Assembly (NCBI GenBank): GCA_039190385.1
Contig: JBCCYD010000112.1
Span: 1 to 15,222, forward strand
Direction: 5' to 3'
Length of the DNA: 15,222 nucleotides
DNA from: Xenococcus sp039190385
Lineage (GTDB): Bacteria; Cyanobacteriota; Cyanobacteriia; Cyanobacteriales; Xenococcaceae
Below are positions 6,379 to 13,869 of this stretch, piece after piece. The position numbers were made by a program, and so were the translations under genes. The notes beneath the pieces were generated by a model that worked only from the letters and a program-made list of their open reading frames with translations, had not been told where the DNA came from and ran no database searches. Position 1 is the stretch's first letter. Every line of letters begins with the position of its first letter.

Positions 6379-9300
6379 TTAGATCTCAGCTTCAAAAGCA
6401 ACTCCTTCATCGATAAAGTTAGTAAAATTAGCCAGAATATTTTGTCTTTCAGCATCTGTAACAAAAAGATAAGTTCCTGGTACAGCTTGATTTTGTAAAC
6501 GATAGAAATCTACTCCGAGATTTGCTGCCCCATCATAAACATAGAAAGCAATCCCTTCCTCGACAAAGTTGGGAAAATTCTCCCGAATATTTTGGCTTTC
6601 GGCCTCTGCTGCATAAAGATAGCTTCCTGGAACATTACTATTTTGAAAACGATTGAGCCCAATTAACCCATCTCCTGGGGCACCAGCTGCTCTAAATGCT
6701 TGTCCCTCTTCAATAAAGTTGGGGAAGTTCTCCCGAATATTTTGGCTTTCGGCCTCTGCTGCATAAAGATAAGTTCCAGGAACATTACTATTTTGAAAAC
6801 GATTAATCGGAGTATCGAAAAGACTATTCTCATTAGTTCCTTGAGTTGATGTGATGACGTTATCAACAGGGACAGTGATGCTATCTTCCAACAAATCAAC
6901 CGTCAGAATAATATCGTTAAAGTCAAAATCAGCTTCACTAATAAGCTCATCTTCAAAGCCAAACACATTGTCTGCGAGTAAGGTAACGCGATCGTAGTTG
7001 ACTTGAATCGACCTTTCCGAATCAATAAAAGGGACATAGGCAAAAGTATCTCCCGCATAAAAATTATTGGAATTAGAACTGAGCCATTCTTCTGCTGTCG
7101 CACCGACAATAATGAAAGGAGCATAATAACCTTCTGTTAATTCGATATTTCCCCCACCATTACTATCAAATTCAAACACTCTTTGGCCGATCGCAGTAGC
7201 CAAGTAGTTATTTTGATCTGGAGTTACTAATGTTTCTGTTACAGGGTCTAAAACTGCTCCCTGGGCATTTTCCAAACGGAATAAACCTACCCGATTATTG
7301 TGTGGAGAGTCACTTGATACGCCAATATTGGCGATTATGCTGGCTCCCTCTTCGAGAATGGAAAGATCAATAATTTCCTTTTGGAGATCTCCCTGTCTTC
7401 TAGAACTTAGAGCTGAGTTGGGAATTGTACTAGCATCAACAACTTCTAGGTTTACAACCAAATCATCATAGTCGTTATCTACACCATCTTCCCAATATAA
7501 AGTTAAACCATTGTCATTGCCAGTAATGATTAAATGATCTTGGAAATTAGAATTTGCTTCGGGGAACCCAAATAAAACCTGTGGTGCTGGATCATAAAAA
7601 AATAAGGGAGTATTAGACAAGATCATATCGGTAGTGCCACCAGAAACTAGATAAAATCCTAGTTTGCTACCCACATCAAAATTAATTAAGCGAGTTAAAT
7701 CTTCTCCATCTAATAAGAAATCGGGAAGAGCGGTAAAAATAGAGCGAGAAGTGATCCTGGTGAGGGCCAATTGTTGGTAATCGGCTTCACCAGGGAAAAC
7801 ACCGTCAATAGAACCAAAATCATCATCAACTTCAAAAACACCTATTTCGTTAATGGAATCAGTATTTGTCCCAGACAAAGTAAACTTTAGTTTTGCCGAA
7901 GCTGGCTCATCCGAACCGCCGATGGTTAAGATATCTTGTTCATTAGCAGTCAGTGTTGCATCGGCGATGATTGGGGAGGTCGACAAACTTCCTTCTTGAA
8001 GAAATACTGCAGAATCATAAATTGAATCACCTGTGTCGGCAATAACTAGCTTCAGATGATGAGTTTGTCCAGGGATAACAAAACCTCTAACGCCTAAAAC
8101 GGTAGTTAAACCATCAAATTCTGTACCAAAAGGAGCTGCAACTTCAACTTCATCGTCATCAACATCAAGATCATTATTTTTGAAAAAATCAACGTTTTCG
8201 ACAGCATTGATGTTATTAATCGATACAGGAATATTTGTTCCAGGAATTAGCGCAATATTTTCGCCATCTAAGAAAAAAGCAAAAATATCGTTGAAGGAGC
8301 TATTTGCAAATTCATTGTATTCATCTGAGGCAAAAACATATTCAAAAACGAATTCTTCGTTTTCTGGAATAAAATCAAACTCTAGAACGATCGCATCGTT
8401 GGTATCCCCTTCTGGTAGTTCTTCGCGATCTTCTTCGTTAACTTCGTCAAGAAGATTAGGATTAAGAATAAGATCTAAATCGAGATCTCCTGGGGTTCCC
8501 AATCCTTGACCAGTACTATCACTATCGTTCGGTCCAGCCGCATCAATAATATCTCCCGTACTGAGAATAATCCCTGATTCTATGCCAATATCTTCAGAAA
8601 GACCGCCTTCAAAATAACCAATGGCTCGTAAGGCGTTTAATCCAGTACTGAGTTCGGTAACTTCTTCTTCTGGTTCTGACTCAACAATGATATCAGCGTT
8701 ATCGCGATCTCTATCATTATCTAATACTACGGTAGTTACAGGAGTATCTTCATCGGTAATAACGATATCATTAACTGCTTCTGGTTCATCATTAATTGGA
8801 TTTACCGATACGAGTACCGTTGCTGAACTGGTTAAGCCATTTTCATAATTGATGGTGTAAGCATAACTATCAGTCCCGTTGAAGTCTAGATCAGGAATGT
8901 AGGTAATAGTGCCATCAGCGTTCACAATAGCGGTTCCGTTATCAGTATCGATAATAGTACCATCAGCGCTAACAATAGCAGGTTCGTTAATACCATCAGT
9001 AGGAAATGTTAATTTATCTATTACGGCAACAGTGAAGGGAATATTCTCATTGGTAATCAAAAAATTATCAACTGCACTATTGGGATTCACCGTTACGAAC
9101 ACTGTTTCTGATCTGATTACCCCATCGCCATCATCGATTGTGTAGGTATAGCGATCAGTCCCGTAAAAGTTTTGCTCAGGAGTATAGATAATGGTGCCAT
9201 TCTCGTTAACAGTGGCGGTTCCATTTAGCCCATCAGTCGTGACTGTGATGGTGAGGGGATCTTCATCTAAGATTTCAGTAGAAACCGCAGTATTTTCATT

Positions 9301-10032
9301 GGTGATCAACAAATTATCAACTGTACTATTTGGAGTCACCGTTACGAAGGCTGTTTCTGATCTGGTTACGCCATTACCATCATCGATAATGTAGGTATAT
9401 CTATCAGTTCCGTAAAAGCCTGGCTCAGGAGTATAGGTAATAGTTTCATTGGCGTTAACAATAGCATTTCCATTAGTTCCATCAATGACAACTGTTACAG
9501 TAGATGGGTTATCAAGTTCTAGGTCGTTATCTGATACTGCAGTAGTGATGGAAATATCTTCATCGGTAGTAACGATATCATCAACCGCACTATCTGGATT
9601 TACCTGTAAGGATACTGTTGCTAAATTGATTCCGCCATTGCCATCATCGATAGTATAGGTATAGCTATCGTAACCGTAGAAGTCTTGATGGGGAGTATAG
9701 GTAATGGTGCCATCATTGTGAACATTAGTGGTTCCGTTGGCAACATTAGTGACAATGTTTAAGGTTAGGGGGTAAGTTAAGCTATCTGTGCCGTCATCCA
9801 ATACTACGGTAGTAACGGGAATATCTTCTTCTGTGACAACGACATCATCAACTGTCTCTTCAACTGTTAGTGGATCGGTATTTTCTTCATTGTTATCAAC
9901 TGGTAATCCAGTAATTTGAATGGAATCACTTATTACCTCAACTCCAGTTCCCACCAGAATATTAACTAAATCCTCAGGACTACGATTTAAATCATTAACC
10001 CAATTAATGAGATTAGTAGTAGTTAAAGCCAT
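6379..10032 (-). CDS. Large acidic repeat protein: split choice-of-anchor L domain, tandem cadherin-like repeats, DUF4114, C-terminal 50-residue repeats
   Basis: A 1217-residue, Asp/Glu-rich, cysteine-free protein, probably exported and calcium-binding; no N-terminal signal peptide is visible. Domains: residues 17-42 (SPEDLVNILVGTGVEV) look like the start of a choice-of-anchor L domain; 57-450 hold four full and one cut-off cadherin/tandem-95-like repeats with the hallmark TITYTPxxxFYGxDxYTYxIDDG; 463-682 give the rest of the choice-of-anchor L domain (AIGYFEGG, GIILSTG, LEFDFIP, YVFASDEYNEF, NIALIPGTN, HLKLVIADTGD, DSAVFLQEGS); about 720-865 and 880-1047 each end in DUF4114-like motifs (WEDGVDNDYDDL; FGFEDE, DFDFNDI); 1075-1217 are three 50-residue repeats (NRFQNSNVPGTYLYAAEAES). 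Such surface or matrix proteins are often exported by type I secretion; that is an inference, and no exporter gene is nearby. The ATG at 10032 lacks a strong ribosome site. Confidence 0.85.
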   Translation of the reverse strand: MALTTTNLINWVNDLNRSPEDLVNILVGTGVEVISDSIQITGLPVDNNEENTDPLTVEETVDDVVVTEEDIPVTTVVLDDGTDSLTYPLTLNIVTNVANGTTNVHNDGTITYTPHQDFYGYDSYTYTIDDGNGGINLATVSLQVNPDSAVDDIVTTDEDISITTAVSDNDLELDNPSTVTVVIDGTNGNAIVNANETITYTPEPGFYGTDRYTYIIDDGNGVTRSETAFVTVTPNSTVDNLLITNENTAVSTEILDEDPLTITVTTDGLNGTATVNENGTIIYTPEQNFYGTDRYTYTIDDGDGVIRSETVFVTVNPNSAVDNFLITNENIPFTVAVIDKLTFPTDGINEPAIVSADGTIIDTDNGTAIVNADGTITYIPDLDFNGTDSYAYTINYENGLTSSATVLVSVNPINDEPEAVNDIVITDEDTPVTTVVLDNDRDRDNADIIVESEPEEEVTELSTGLNALRAIGYFEGGLSEDIGIESGIILSTGDIIDAAGPNDSDSTGQGLGTPGDLDLDLILNPNLLDEVNEEDREELPEGDTNDAIVLEFDFIPENEEFVFEYVFASDEYNEFANSSFNDIFAFFLDGENIALIPGTNIPVSINNINAVENVDFFKNNDLDVDDDEVEVAAPFGTEFDGLTTVLGVRGFVIPGQTHHLKLVIADTGDSIYDSAVFLQEGSLSTSPIIADATLTANEQDILTIGGSDEPASAKLKFTLSGTNTDSINEIGVFEVDDDFGSIDGVFPGEADYQQLALTRITSRSIFTALPDFLLDGEDLTRLINFDVGSKLGFYLVSGGTTDMILSNTPLFFYDPAPQVLFGFPEANSNFQDHLIITGNDNGLTLYWEDGVDNDYDDLVVNLEVVDASTIPNSALSSRRQGDLQKEIIDLSILEEGASIIANIGVSSDSPHNNRVGLFRLENAQGAVLDPVTETLVTPDQNNYLATAIGQRVFEFDSNGGGNIELTEGYYAPFIIVGATAEEWLSSNSNNFYAGDTFAYVPFIDSERSIQVNYDRVTLLADNVFGFEDELISEADFDFNDIILTVDLLEDSITVPVDNVITSTQGTNENSLFDTPINRFQNSNVPGTYLYAAEAESQNIRENFPNFIEEGQAFRAAGAPGDGLIGLNRFQNSNVPGSYLYAAEAESQNIRENFPNFVEEGIAFYVYDGAANLGVDFYRLQNQAVPGTYLFVTDAERQNILANFTNFIDEGVAFEAEI
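6401..6804 (-). repeat. Three tandem 150-bp coding repeats at the C-terminus
   Basis: Units at about 6401-6504, 6551-6654 and 6701-6804 align at an exact 150-bp spacing (50 codons). The two upstream-of-gene copies (6551-6654 and 6701-6804) are nearly identical over about 100 bp, for example sharing TCCCGAATATTTTGGCTTTC, whereas the last copy (6401-6504) is diverged. The encoded unit is RFQNxxVPGTYLYxAEAExQNIxxNFxNFxxEGxAF, resembling the short C-terminal repeats of DUF5648-like extracellular proteins. Confidence 0.85.
8683..9864 (-). repeat. Tandem cadherin-like (about 80-90 residue) coding repeats
   Basis: Residues 57-450 of the large protein. Repeats begin near residues 62, 150, 238, 321 and 419, each opening with VDDxVxTxEDxxVTT or a variant; the first four carry TITYTPxxxFYGxDxYTYxIDDGNG. 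The fourth contains a 48-bp internal duplication (8900-8947 and 8948-8995) and the fifth stops after TTVVLDNDRDRDN, where the choice-of-anchor L domain resumes. Confidence 0.8.
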
Positions 10033-10157
10033 AGGTATTGAATCAGCAAGCTCGCTTTCAAGTTTTATGCCCTATATTTCCCAAAATTATCTAATCTTTT
10101 AACTTGCTGAAGTAATAAGTAATAATTAGGTTTGAGGAGTTGGGGGGGTAAGGAAAG

Positions 10158-11321
10158 ATTAAAGAGCAAAAGGACAAAAATTATACTTGGCTGGATAAAT
10201 CTTTAGAAACGATTCATCGTGCTAATTGGTATCGTTCTGTGAGGTCGATTTCCGGTCTTCCTGGTGCAGAAATAGAGTTAGATGGTCGTAGCGTGATTAA
10301 TTTTGCTAGCAATGATTATCTAGGATTGGCTGGTGATACTCGTTTGATCGATGCAGTTGTAGAAGCTACGAAAAGCTATGGTACAGGAAGTACGGGTTCT
10401 CAATTACTTACTGGACATCGCCCATTGCATCGGGATTTGGAAAGGGCGATCGCGTCTCTGAAACAAACTGATGATGCTTTGGTTTTTAGTTCGGGTTATT
10501 TGGCAAATTTAGGCACAATTGCCGCGTTAGTGGGCCAGAAAGATTTAATCTTGGGAGATCAATATAATCACTCTAGCCTAAAAAATGGGGCCAAACTCTC
10601 TGGTGCGATCGCGCTTGACTATCTACACTGCGACATGTCAGATTTAGCCCAAAAATTACAAGAGCATCGTCATAATTATCGTCGTTGTTTGATCACCACA
10701 GATAGTGTTTTTAGTATGGATGGAGATCTCGCTCCCTTACCTGAGATACTCTCTTTGGCCAGCAAATATGAAGCAATGGTTTTAGTTGATGAAGCCCATG
10801 CCACAGGAGTTATGGGGGAAACAGGGGCAGGATGTGTCGAATATTTTAATTGCCGCGATCTCGTTGACTGCGAATTAATTCAAATTGGTACTCTCAGTAA
10901 AGCACTCAGTAGTTTAGGGGGCTATGTAGCGGGCCAAGCAAACTTGATTGATTTTTTGCGTAATCGGGCTGCAACCTGGATTTATACTACGGGTTTATCT
11001 CCTGCTGATACAGCTGCGGCCTTAGCCGCGATCGCAATAGTTAAAGATGAGCCATCAAGAAGAAAACAACTTTGGCACAATATCAATTATCTCAAACAGC
11101 AACTATCATCTGATAATTTGTTACCATCCAACTCACCAATTATCTGTCTTAAATATGACAGTCCGACAACAGCCTTAAATAAGTCACGACAGTTACAGGA
11201 AGCAGGAATTTTTGCCCCAGCAATTCGGCCTCCTACGGTTCCCACAAGTCGTATTCGTCTATCTCTCATGGCAACTCACTGCTCACAACATCTCGATGCT
11301 TTAATCAAGGCAATTTCTTGA
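10158..11321 (+). CDS. bioF: 8-amino-7-oxononanoate synthase (biotin synthesis), probable ATT start
   Basis: Pyridoxal-phosphate enzyme of the cytosol that condenses pimeloyl thioester with L-alanine to make 8-amino-7-oxononanoate, an early step of biotin synthesis. Numbered from the ATT at 10158 (387 residues): substrate region FASNDYLGL at 49-57; DEAHATGVMGETGAG at 211-225 with Asp211 and His214 at the cofactor positions; PLP lysine Lys248 in GTLSKALSSLGGYVAG. The first standard start in frame is GTG at 10239, but the frame continues upstream with WLDKSLETIHRANWYRSV (10188-10241), which is the typical BioF N-terminus, until a stop at 10149-10151. No ATG, GTG or TTG exists in that stretch; the ATT at 10158 is preceded by AAGGA at 3-nt spacing. 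Translation from GTG would lose 27 residues. No other bio gene is adjacent. Confidence 0.92.
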   Translation: MKEQKDKNYTWLDKSLETIHRANWYRSVRSISGLPGAEIELDGRSVINFASNDYLGLAGDTRLIDAVVEATKSYGTGSTGSQLLTGHRPLHRDLERAIASLKQTDDALVFSSGYLANLGTIAALVGQKDLILGDQYNHSSLKNGAKLSGAIALDYLHCDMSDLAQKLQEHRHNYRRCLITTDSVFSMDGDLAPLPEILSLASKYEAMVLVDEAHATGVMGETGAGCVEYFNCRDLVDCELIQIGTLSKALSSLGGYVAGQANLIDFLRNRAATWIYTTGLSPADTAAALAAIAIVKDEPSRRKQLWHNINYLKQQLSSDNLLPSNSPIICLKYDSPTTALNKSRQLQEAGIFAPAIRPPTVPTSRIRLSLMATHCSQHLDALIKAIS

Positions 11322-11406
11322 CCTCACTACTGGCAATTTATAAAAGAGATAGGATTTCTTCTTGCCACTAGAAAGGAAAACATGTTATACCTATTCAGGC
11401 AGAAAA

Positions 11407-11412
11407 TAATAT
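11407..11412 (+). promoter_or_regulatory. Candidate -10 element for tRNA-Val
   Basis: TAATAT ends 15 nt before the mature 5' end of the tRNA, which would give a leader of about 9 nt. The upstream TTATAC (11385-11390, 16-bp spacer) is a poor -35 match, so only the -10 is offered. Confidence 0.3.
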
Positions 11413-11427
11413 TCGTTGCCAATCTAA

Positions 11428-11501
11428 GGACGTATAGCTCAGTTGGTTAGAGTACATCGTTGACATCGATGGGGTCACTGGTTCGAATCCAGTTACGTCC
11501 A
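11428..11501 (+). tRNA. tRNA-Val (anticodon GAC)
   Basis: A full 74-nt cloverleaf folds: acceptor stem GGACGTA / TACGTCC; D arm GCTC..GAGT with AGTTGGTTA loop; anticodon stem CATCG / CGATG with loop TTGACAT, anticodon GAC reading GUC and GUU valine codons; variable loop GGGTC; T arm ACTGG TTCGAAT CCAGT; discriminator A at 11501. CCA is not encoded. It stands alone between bioF and the convergent hydrolase-TniQ gene. Confidence 0.96.
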
Positions 11502-11510
11502 TAATTTTGC

Positions 11511-11532
11511 AAAGCACTTTTTTTTGCTTTTT
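11511..11532 (+). terminator. Possible weak terminator after tRNA-Val
   Basis: AAAGCA (11511-11516) can pair with TGCTTT (11525-11530) across a loop containing eight T; more T residues follow. It begins 10 nt after the tRNA. The stem is short and AT-rich, so this is tentative. Confidence 0.3.
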
Positions 11533-11538
11533 GTGACA

Positions 11539-11607
11539 GGAAGCATAACTTTGCCGTTTTGGAAGTTTTATGCTTCCTCTGACTCTTGGCAATTTTATGC
11601 TTCCTCT
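11539..11607. repeat. Cluster of three GGAAGCATAA motifs (two direct, one inverted)
   Basis: Plus strand: GGAAGCATAA at 11539-11548, then TTTTATGCTTCCTCT at 11566-11580 and again at 11593-11607 (27 bp apart). The inverted copy extends: GGAAGCATAACTTTGCC (11539-11555) mirrors GGCAATTTTATGCTTCC (11588-11604) at 15 of 17 positions. The cluster lies between tRNA-Val and the 3' end of the hydrolase-TniQ gene. It could be a degenerate transposon end, a protein-binding array or transcript-end hairpins; there is no T tract next to the stems. Confidence 0.65.
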
Positions 11608-11671
11608 TCGAGGATATCAAAAATAGGACTATTCGACTGCTCAAGATACAGATAGATCTAAAATATTAGAC

Positions 11672-13681
11672 TCATAAATCTAAGATAGCTTTTTTCAATA
11701 CATCTCTGACTTCTTTATAACGCAAATATCCAGGTTGAGAAATTAATTTAGATACACGAGCTTCAGTAGGATACTCTCCTAATTGGTGGAGATTAATTAT
11801 CGCTTGCTCAATTTCTTTACAGCAAGTTTCAATTCCTCTAGCTTTATTTGCTTGTTGATAGGAACGATATTTGGCAGAGATAGCTTTGCACAAACTAGGA
11901 AAATGGCGCTTTAAAGTTCTTTGATCTATTCCTAATCTTTCTGCAACTTCTTTCATGGTTAAAGGAGATATATCTGAACTATGCAAAATATCCTGAAGAT
12001 GATTCTCGATAGTATTAATTTCAATTGTTTTTGGTGATACTCTTTTAGTACGACAAGAGCTAGGTAATCTTTGAGAGTTGAGCTGTAAAGATTGAAAAGC
12101 CTTCTCTTGAAAAAGAACAAAATCTAGTAAGGAAATATCGAAGCAATAACAAATTGTCAATAAGCTTCTGAGTTCAGGTAAACTTTTCTCTCTACACCAC
12201 ATCCAAACAGTATTCTTTGGCAATTCAAAAGTTTTAGCAAATGCAGCAATATTTCCTTCATGGGTATTATTAACGACTAAATTCAAGGATTTAGAGATAT
12301 TCGCCTTTTCAATTAAGCATTTTTCCTTGGGAATCAAAGAAAATAGCTGTCCAATATTTTTAACTATCCAGAAATATTTGTTAAGTTCAGATTCACTATG
12401 ATCATGAGGAACTTTAGCAAAACTGCCTAGCCAGAGATCACAATTAGAACAATAACCAACTTTTGTTTTTCCTGTTAACCAAGGAATTGATTGCTCACAA
12501 TGAGGACAAATATTCTGCAACGGTTGAGAATGAATGGGACAAACTTTAACATCTGCTAATGACCAATATAAAGGTTCATATATAGTCTGTCCTGAGATAC
12601 GCCATTGTTCGTAACAAGCTGGACACCAAGATTTATTATTTTTGAGCAAATTTCGGTGTGAGAGTACTTGTGAGTATCGCGAAAGGGTCAAAATGTCCAA
12701 ATTTTCTTGTAACGTAAGTTTTGTGAGAGATTGATTGATTTCTTGTGCTATTTGTCCATGACTATTAATGAATCGAGATTTTTTAAATAAAGCACCAAGA
12801 TTTCTACTTGAACAATTTTTAATAAAAGTTTGTTTTAAAAGTTCTGTTGTAAACATCATGTTGTGAGCTTCAAAACTGCCTTCAGTAAACATTTGCTCAA
12901 AAATGATAAACTTAATATCTTCTCTTCCTGCTTTAATAGCTTCTTCAGGTGTAATTCCAAACTTTTCTGGTACTACATCACCTTTGATTGAAACCATTAT
13001 ATACTTAGGACCTTTCACCCACGTTTGAAAGCCGTTACCAAAAGCAAAAATATTCATCAGTTGTGCTGTGCGATTTTCCCATTTTGCTTCCTGAATTTTT
13101 CTTGCTTTAAAATTCCAAAAATTTGTATGTTTACTAATAAATTTTCTTTTTGCTAGGTTAATAGCACGTGCTAACAAAATAGTTCCATGACTATCGCCGG
13201 AGAAATTGAGACTTTTATCGTTTTCTATCGCATAAACTATTAAAATAGCAGTATTCTCAATTGCTGGACTTCCGGCTAAACCCATCCGGTGTATTGCAGC
13301 ATCAATCCAATCTAAATATTTATTAATGAAACCAAAAAGAGGATTTTGTTTGAGAAATGAAGAGTTATTCATATTCGCTACGCCAGTTATTAAAGTATTT
13401 GCGTATCTACGACTCCTCTTTGAAGATATATGTTCTAGTTGTCCAAGCCCTGGAATAAATATTGCAAATAATTCGCCATCATCCCCTTCTGGATAATAAG
13501 CGACTTCTTGAGTGATAAGGGCAATTGGATTTTGTGCTGCTATCACGTCATCAAAATCAAATACCCTTTCTGTACCGGGATTCTGAAATTGTCCATCAAA
13601 CTTTTTATCCGGGAATAAAGCCTCCAAAAGCCAGCGTCGCTTATTAGACTGTACGGCACTAGCTTTATATTCATTCCTCAT
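11672..13681 (-). CDS. Fusion protein: alpha/beta-hydrolase domain + TniQ-type zinc-finger domain + HTH modules
   Basis: A 669-residue single frame joining two unlike parts. Residues about 58-288 look like an alpha/beta hydrolase: strand FAIFIPGLGQ (72-81), nucleophile elbow GDSHG (162-166, Ser164), candidate acid Asp235 in SIKGDVVPE and candidate His273 in FEAHNMMF. From about 289 it becomes a TniQ/TnsD-like module: NLDILTLSRYSQVLSHRNLL, then CPACYEQWR (Cys353, Cys356), CPIH (Cys381, His384), CPHC (Cys392, Cys395) and YCSNC (Cys411, Cys414), the expected zinc ligands. Then come an HTH-like segment (about 476-522), a second HTH LTMKEVAERLGIDQRTLKRHF (about 574-594) and a C-terminal segment with YPTEARVSKLI seen in cyanobacterial TniQ proteins. 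The usual TniQ N-terminal helix region is shortened or replaced. I chose ATG 13681 (AAAGG 9 nt upstream); a TTG at 13687 is also in frame. No tnsA, tnsB, tnsC or cas gene is in the window. Hydrolase substrate is unknown. Confidence 0.8.
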   Translation of the reverse strand: MRNEYKASAVQSNKRRWLLEALFPDKKFDGQFQNPGTERVFDFDDVIAAQNPIALITQEVAYYPEGDDGELFAIFIPGLGQLEHISSKRSRRYANTLITGVANMNNSSFLKQNPLFGFINKYLDWIDAAIHRMGLAGSPAIENTAILIVYAIENDKSLNFSGDSHGTILLARAINLAKRKFISKHTNFWNFKARKIQEAKWENRTAQLMNIFAFGNGFQTWVKGPKYIMVSIKGDVVPEKFGITPEEAIKAGREDIKFIIFEQMFTEGSFEAHNMMFTTELLKQTFIKNCSSRNLGALFKKSRFINSHGQIAQEINQSLTKLTLQENLDILTLSRYSQVLSHRNLLKNNKSWCPACYEQWRISGQTIYEPLYWSLADVKVCPIHSQPLQNICPHCEQSIPWLTGKTKVGYCSNCDLWLGSFAKVPHDHSESELNKYFWIVKNIGQLFSLIPKEKCLIEKANISKSLNLVVNNTHEGNIAAFAKTFELPKNTVWMWCREKSLPELRSLLTICYCFDISLLDFVLFQEKAFQSLQLNSQRLPSSCRTKRVSPKTIEINTIENHLQDILHSSDISPLTMKEVAERLGIDQRTLKRHFPSLCKAISAKYRSYQQANKARGIETCCKEIEQAIINLHQLGEYPTEARVSKLISQPGYLRYKEVRDVLKKAILDL

Positions 13682-13743
13682 AACCAATTACCTTTATTAA
13701 AACTGTGTTTTTGATATTCAGCAAAATTATGAAATACAAGTAT

Positions 13744-13771
13744 TTTATAAGACTTTCCCATAATTAATCAA
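13744..13771 (-). promoter_or_regulatory. Candidate promoter of the hydrolase-TniQ gene
   Basis: Minus strand TTGATT (13771-13766; 4 of 6 to -35) and TATAAA (13749-13744; 5 of 6 to -10) with a 16-bp spacer. Transcription would start near 13737, leaving a leader of about 55 nt before the ATG at 13681. Confidence 0.45.
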
Positions 13772-13834
13772 AACACATAAATATCGTAATAAAAGTATTG
13801 CAGTACGCATTAAATATTCTTGTGGGATAAGTAA

Positions 13835-13868
13835 TAACTCCAGCCCTCAGACTATAAGTCTGGAGTTA
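13835..13868. repeat. Palindromic element with two competing hairpins
   Basis: Outer arms TAACTCCAG (13835-13843) and CTGGAGTTA (13860-13868), 9 bp perfect. Inner arms CAGACT (13848-13853) and AGTCTG (13857-13862), 6 bp with ATA loop, share CTG with the outer right arm, so the two stems compete at that end. It lies just beyond the glycosyltransferase terminator and may be a small dispersed element or remnant of an insertion sequence end. Confidence 0.5.
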
Positions 13869-13869
13869 C

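Noticed and set aside
6401..6804. CRISPR-like regular repeats
   Set aside because: The 150-bp period is coding (50 codons, in frame) with no spacer structure. The 7-bp array at 15098-15153 is also not a CRISPR.
6663..7124. Two minus-strand frames of 73-78 codons within the large gene
   Set aside because: They overlap the main frame in another reading phase, over DUF4114 and the C-terminal repeats; no independent start signals.
8180..9658. Several plus-strand frames of 67-109 codons inside the large repeat protein gene
   Set aside because: Ser/Thr/Val-rich shadows of the Asp/Thr-rich tandem repeats on the other strand; the minus frame carries the recognisable domains throughout.
11395..11644. 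Two 65-codon minus-strand frames crossing the tRNA, containing WIRTSDP and GFEPVTP
   Set aside because: These are the well-known spurious frames read antisense through tRNA genes; the plus strand folds as tRNA-Val.
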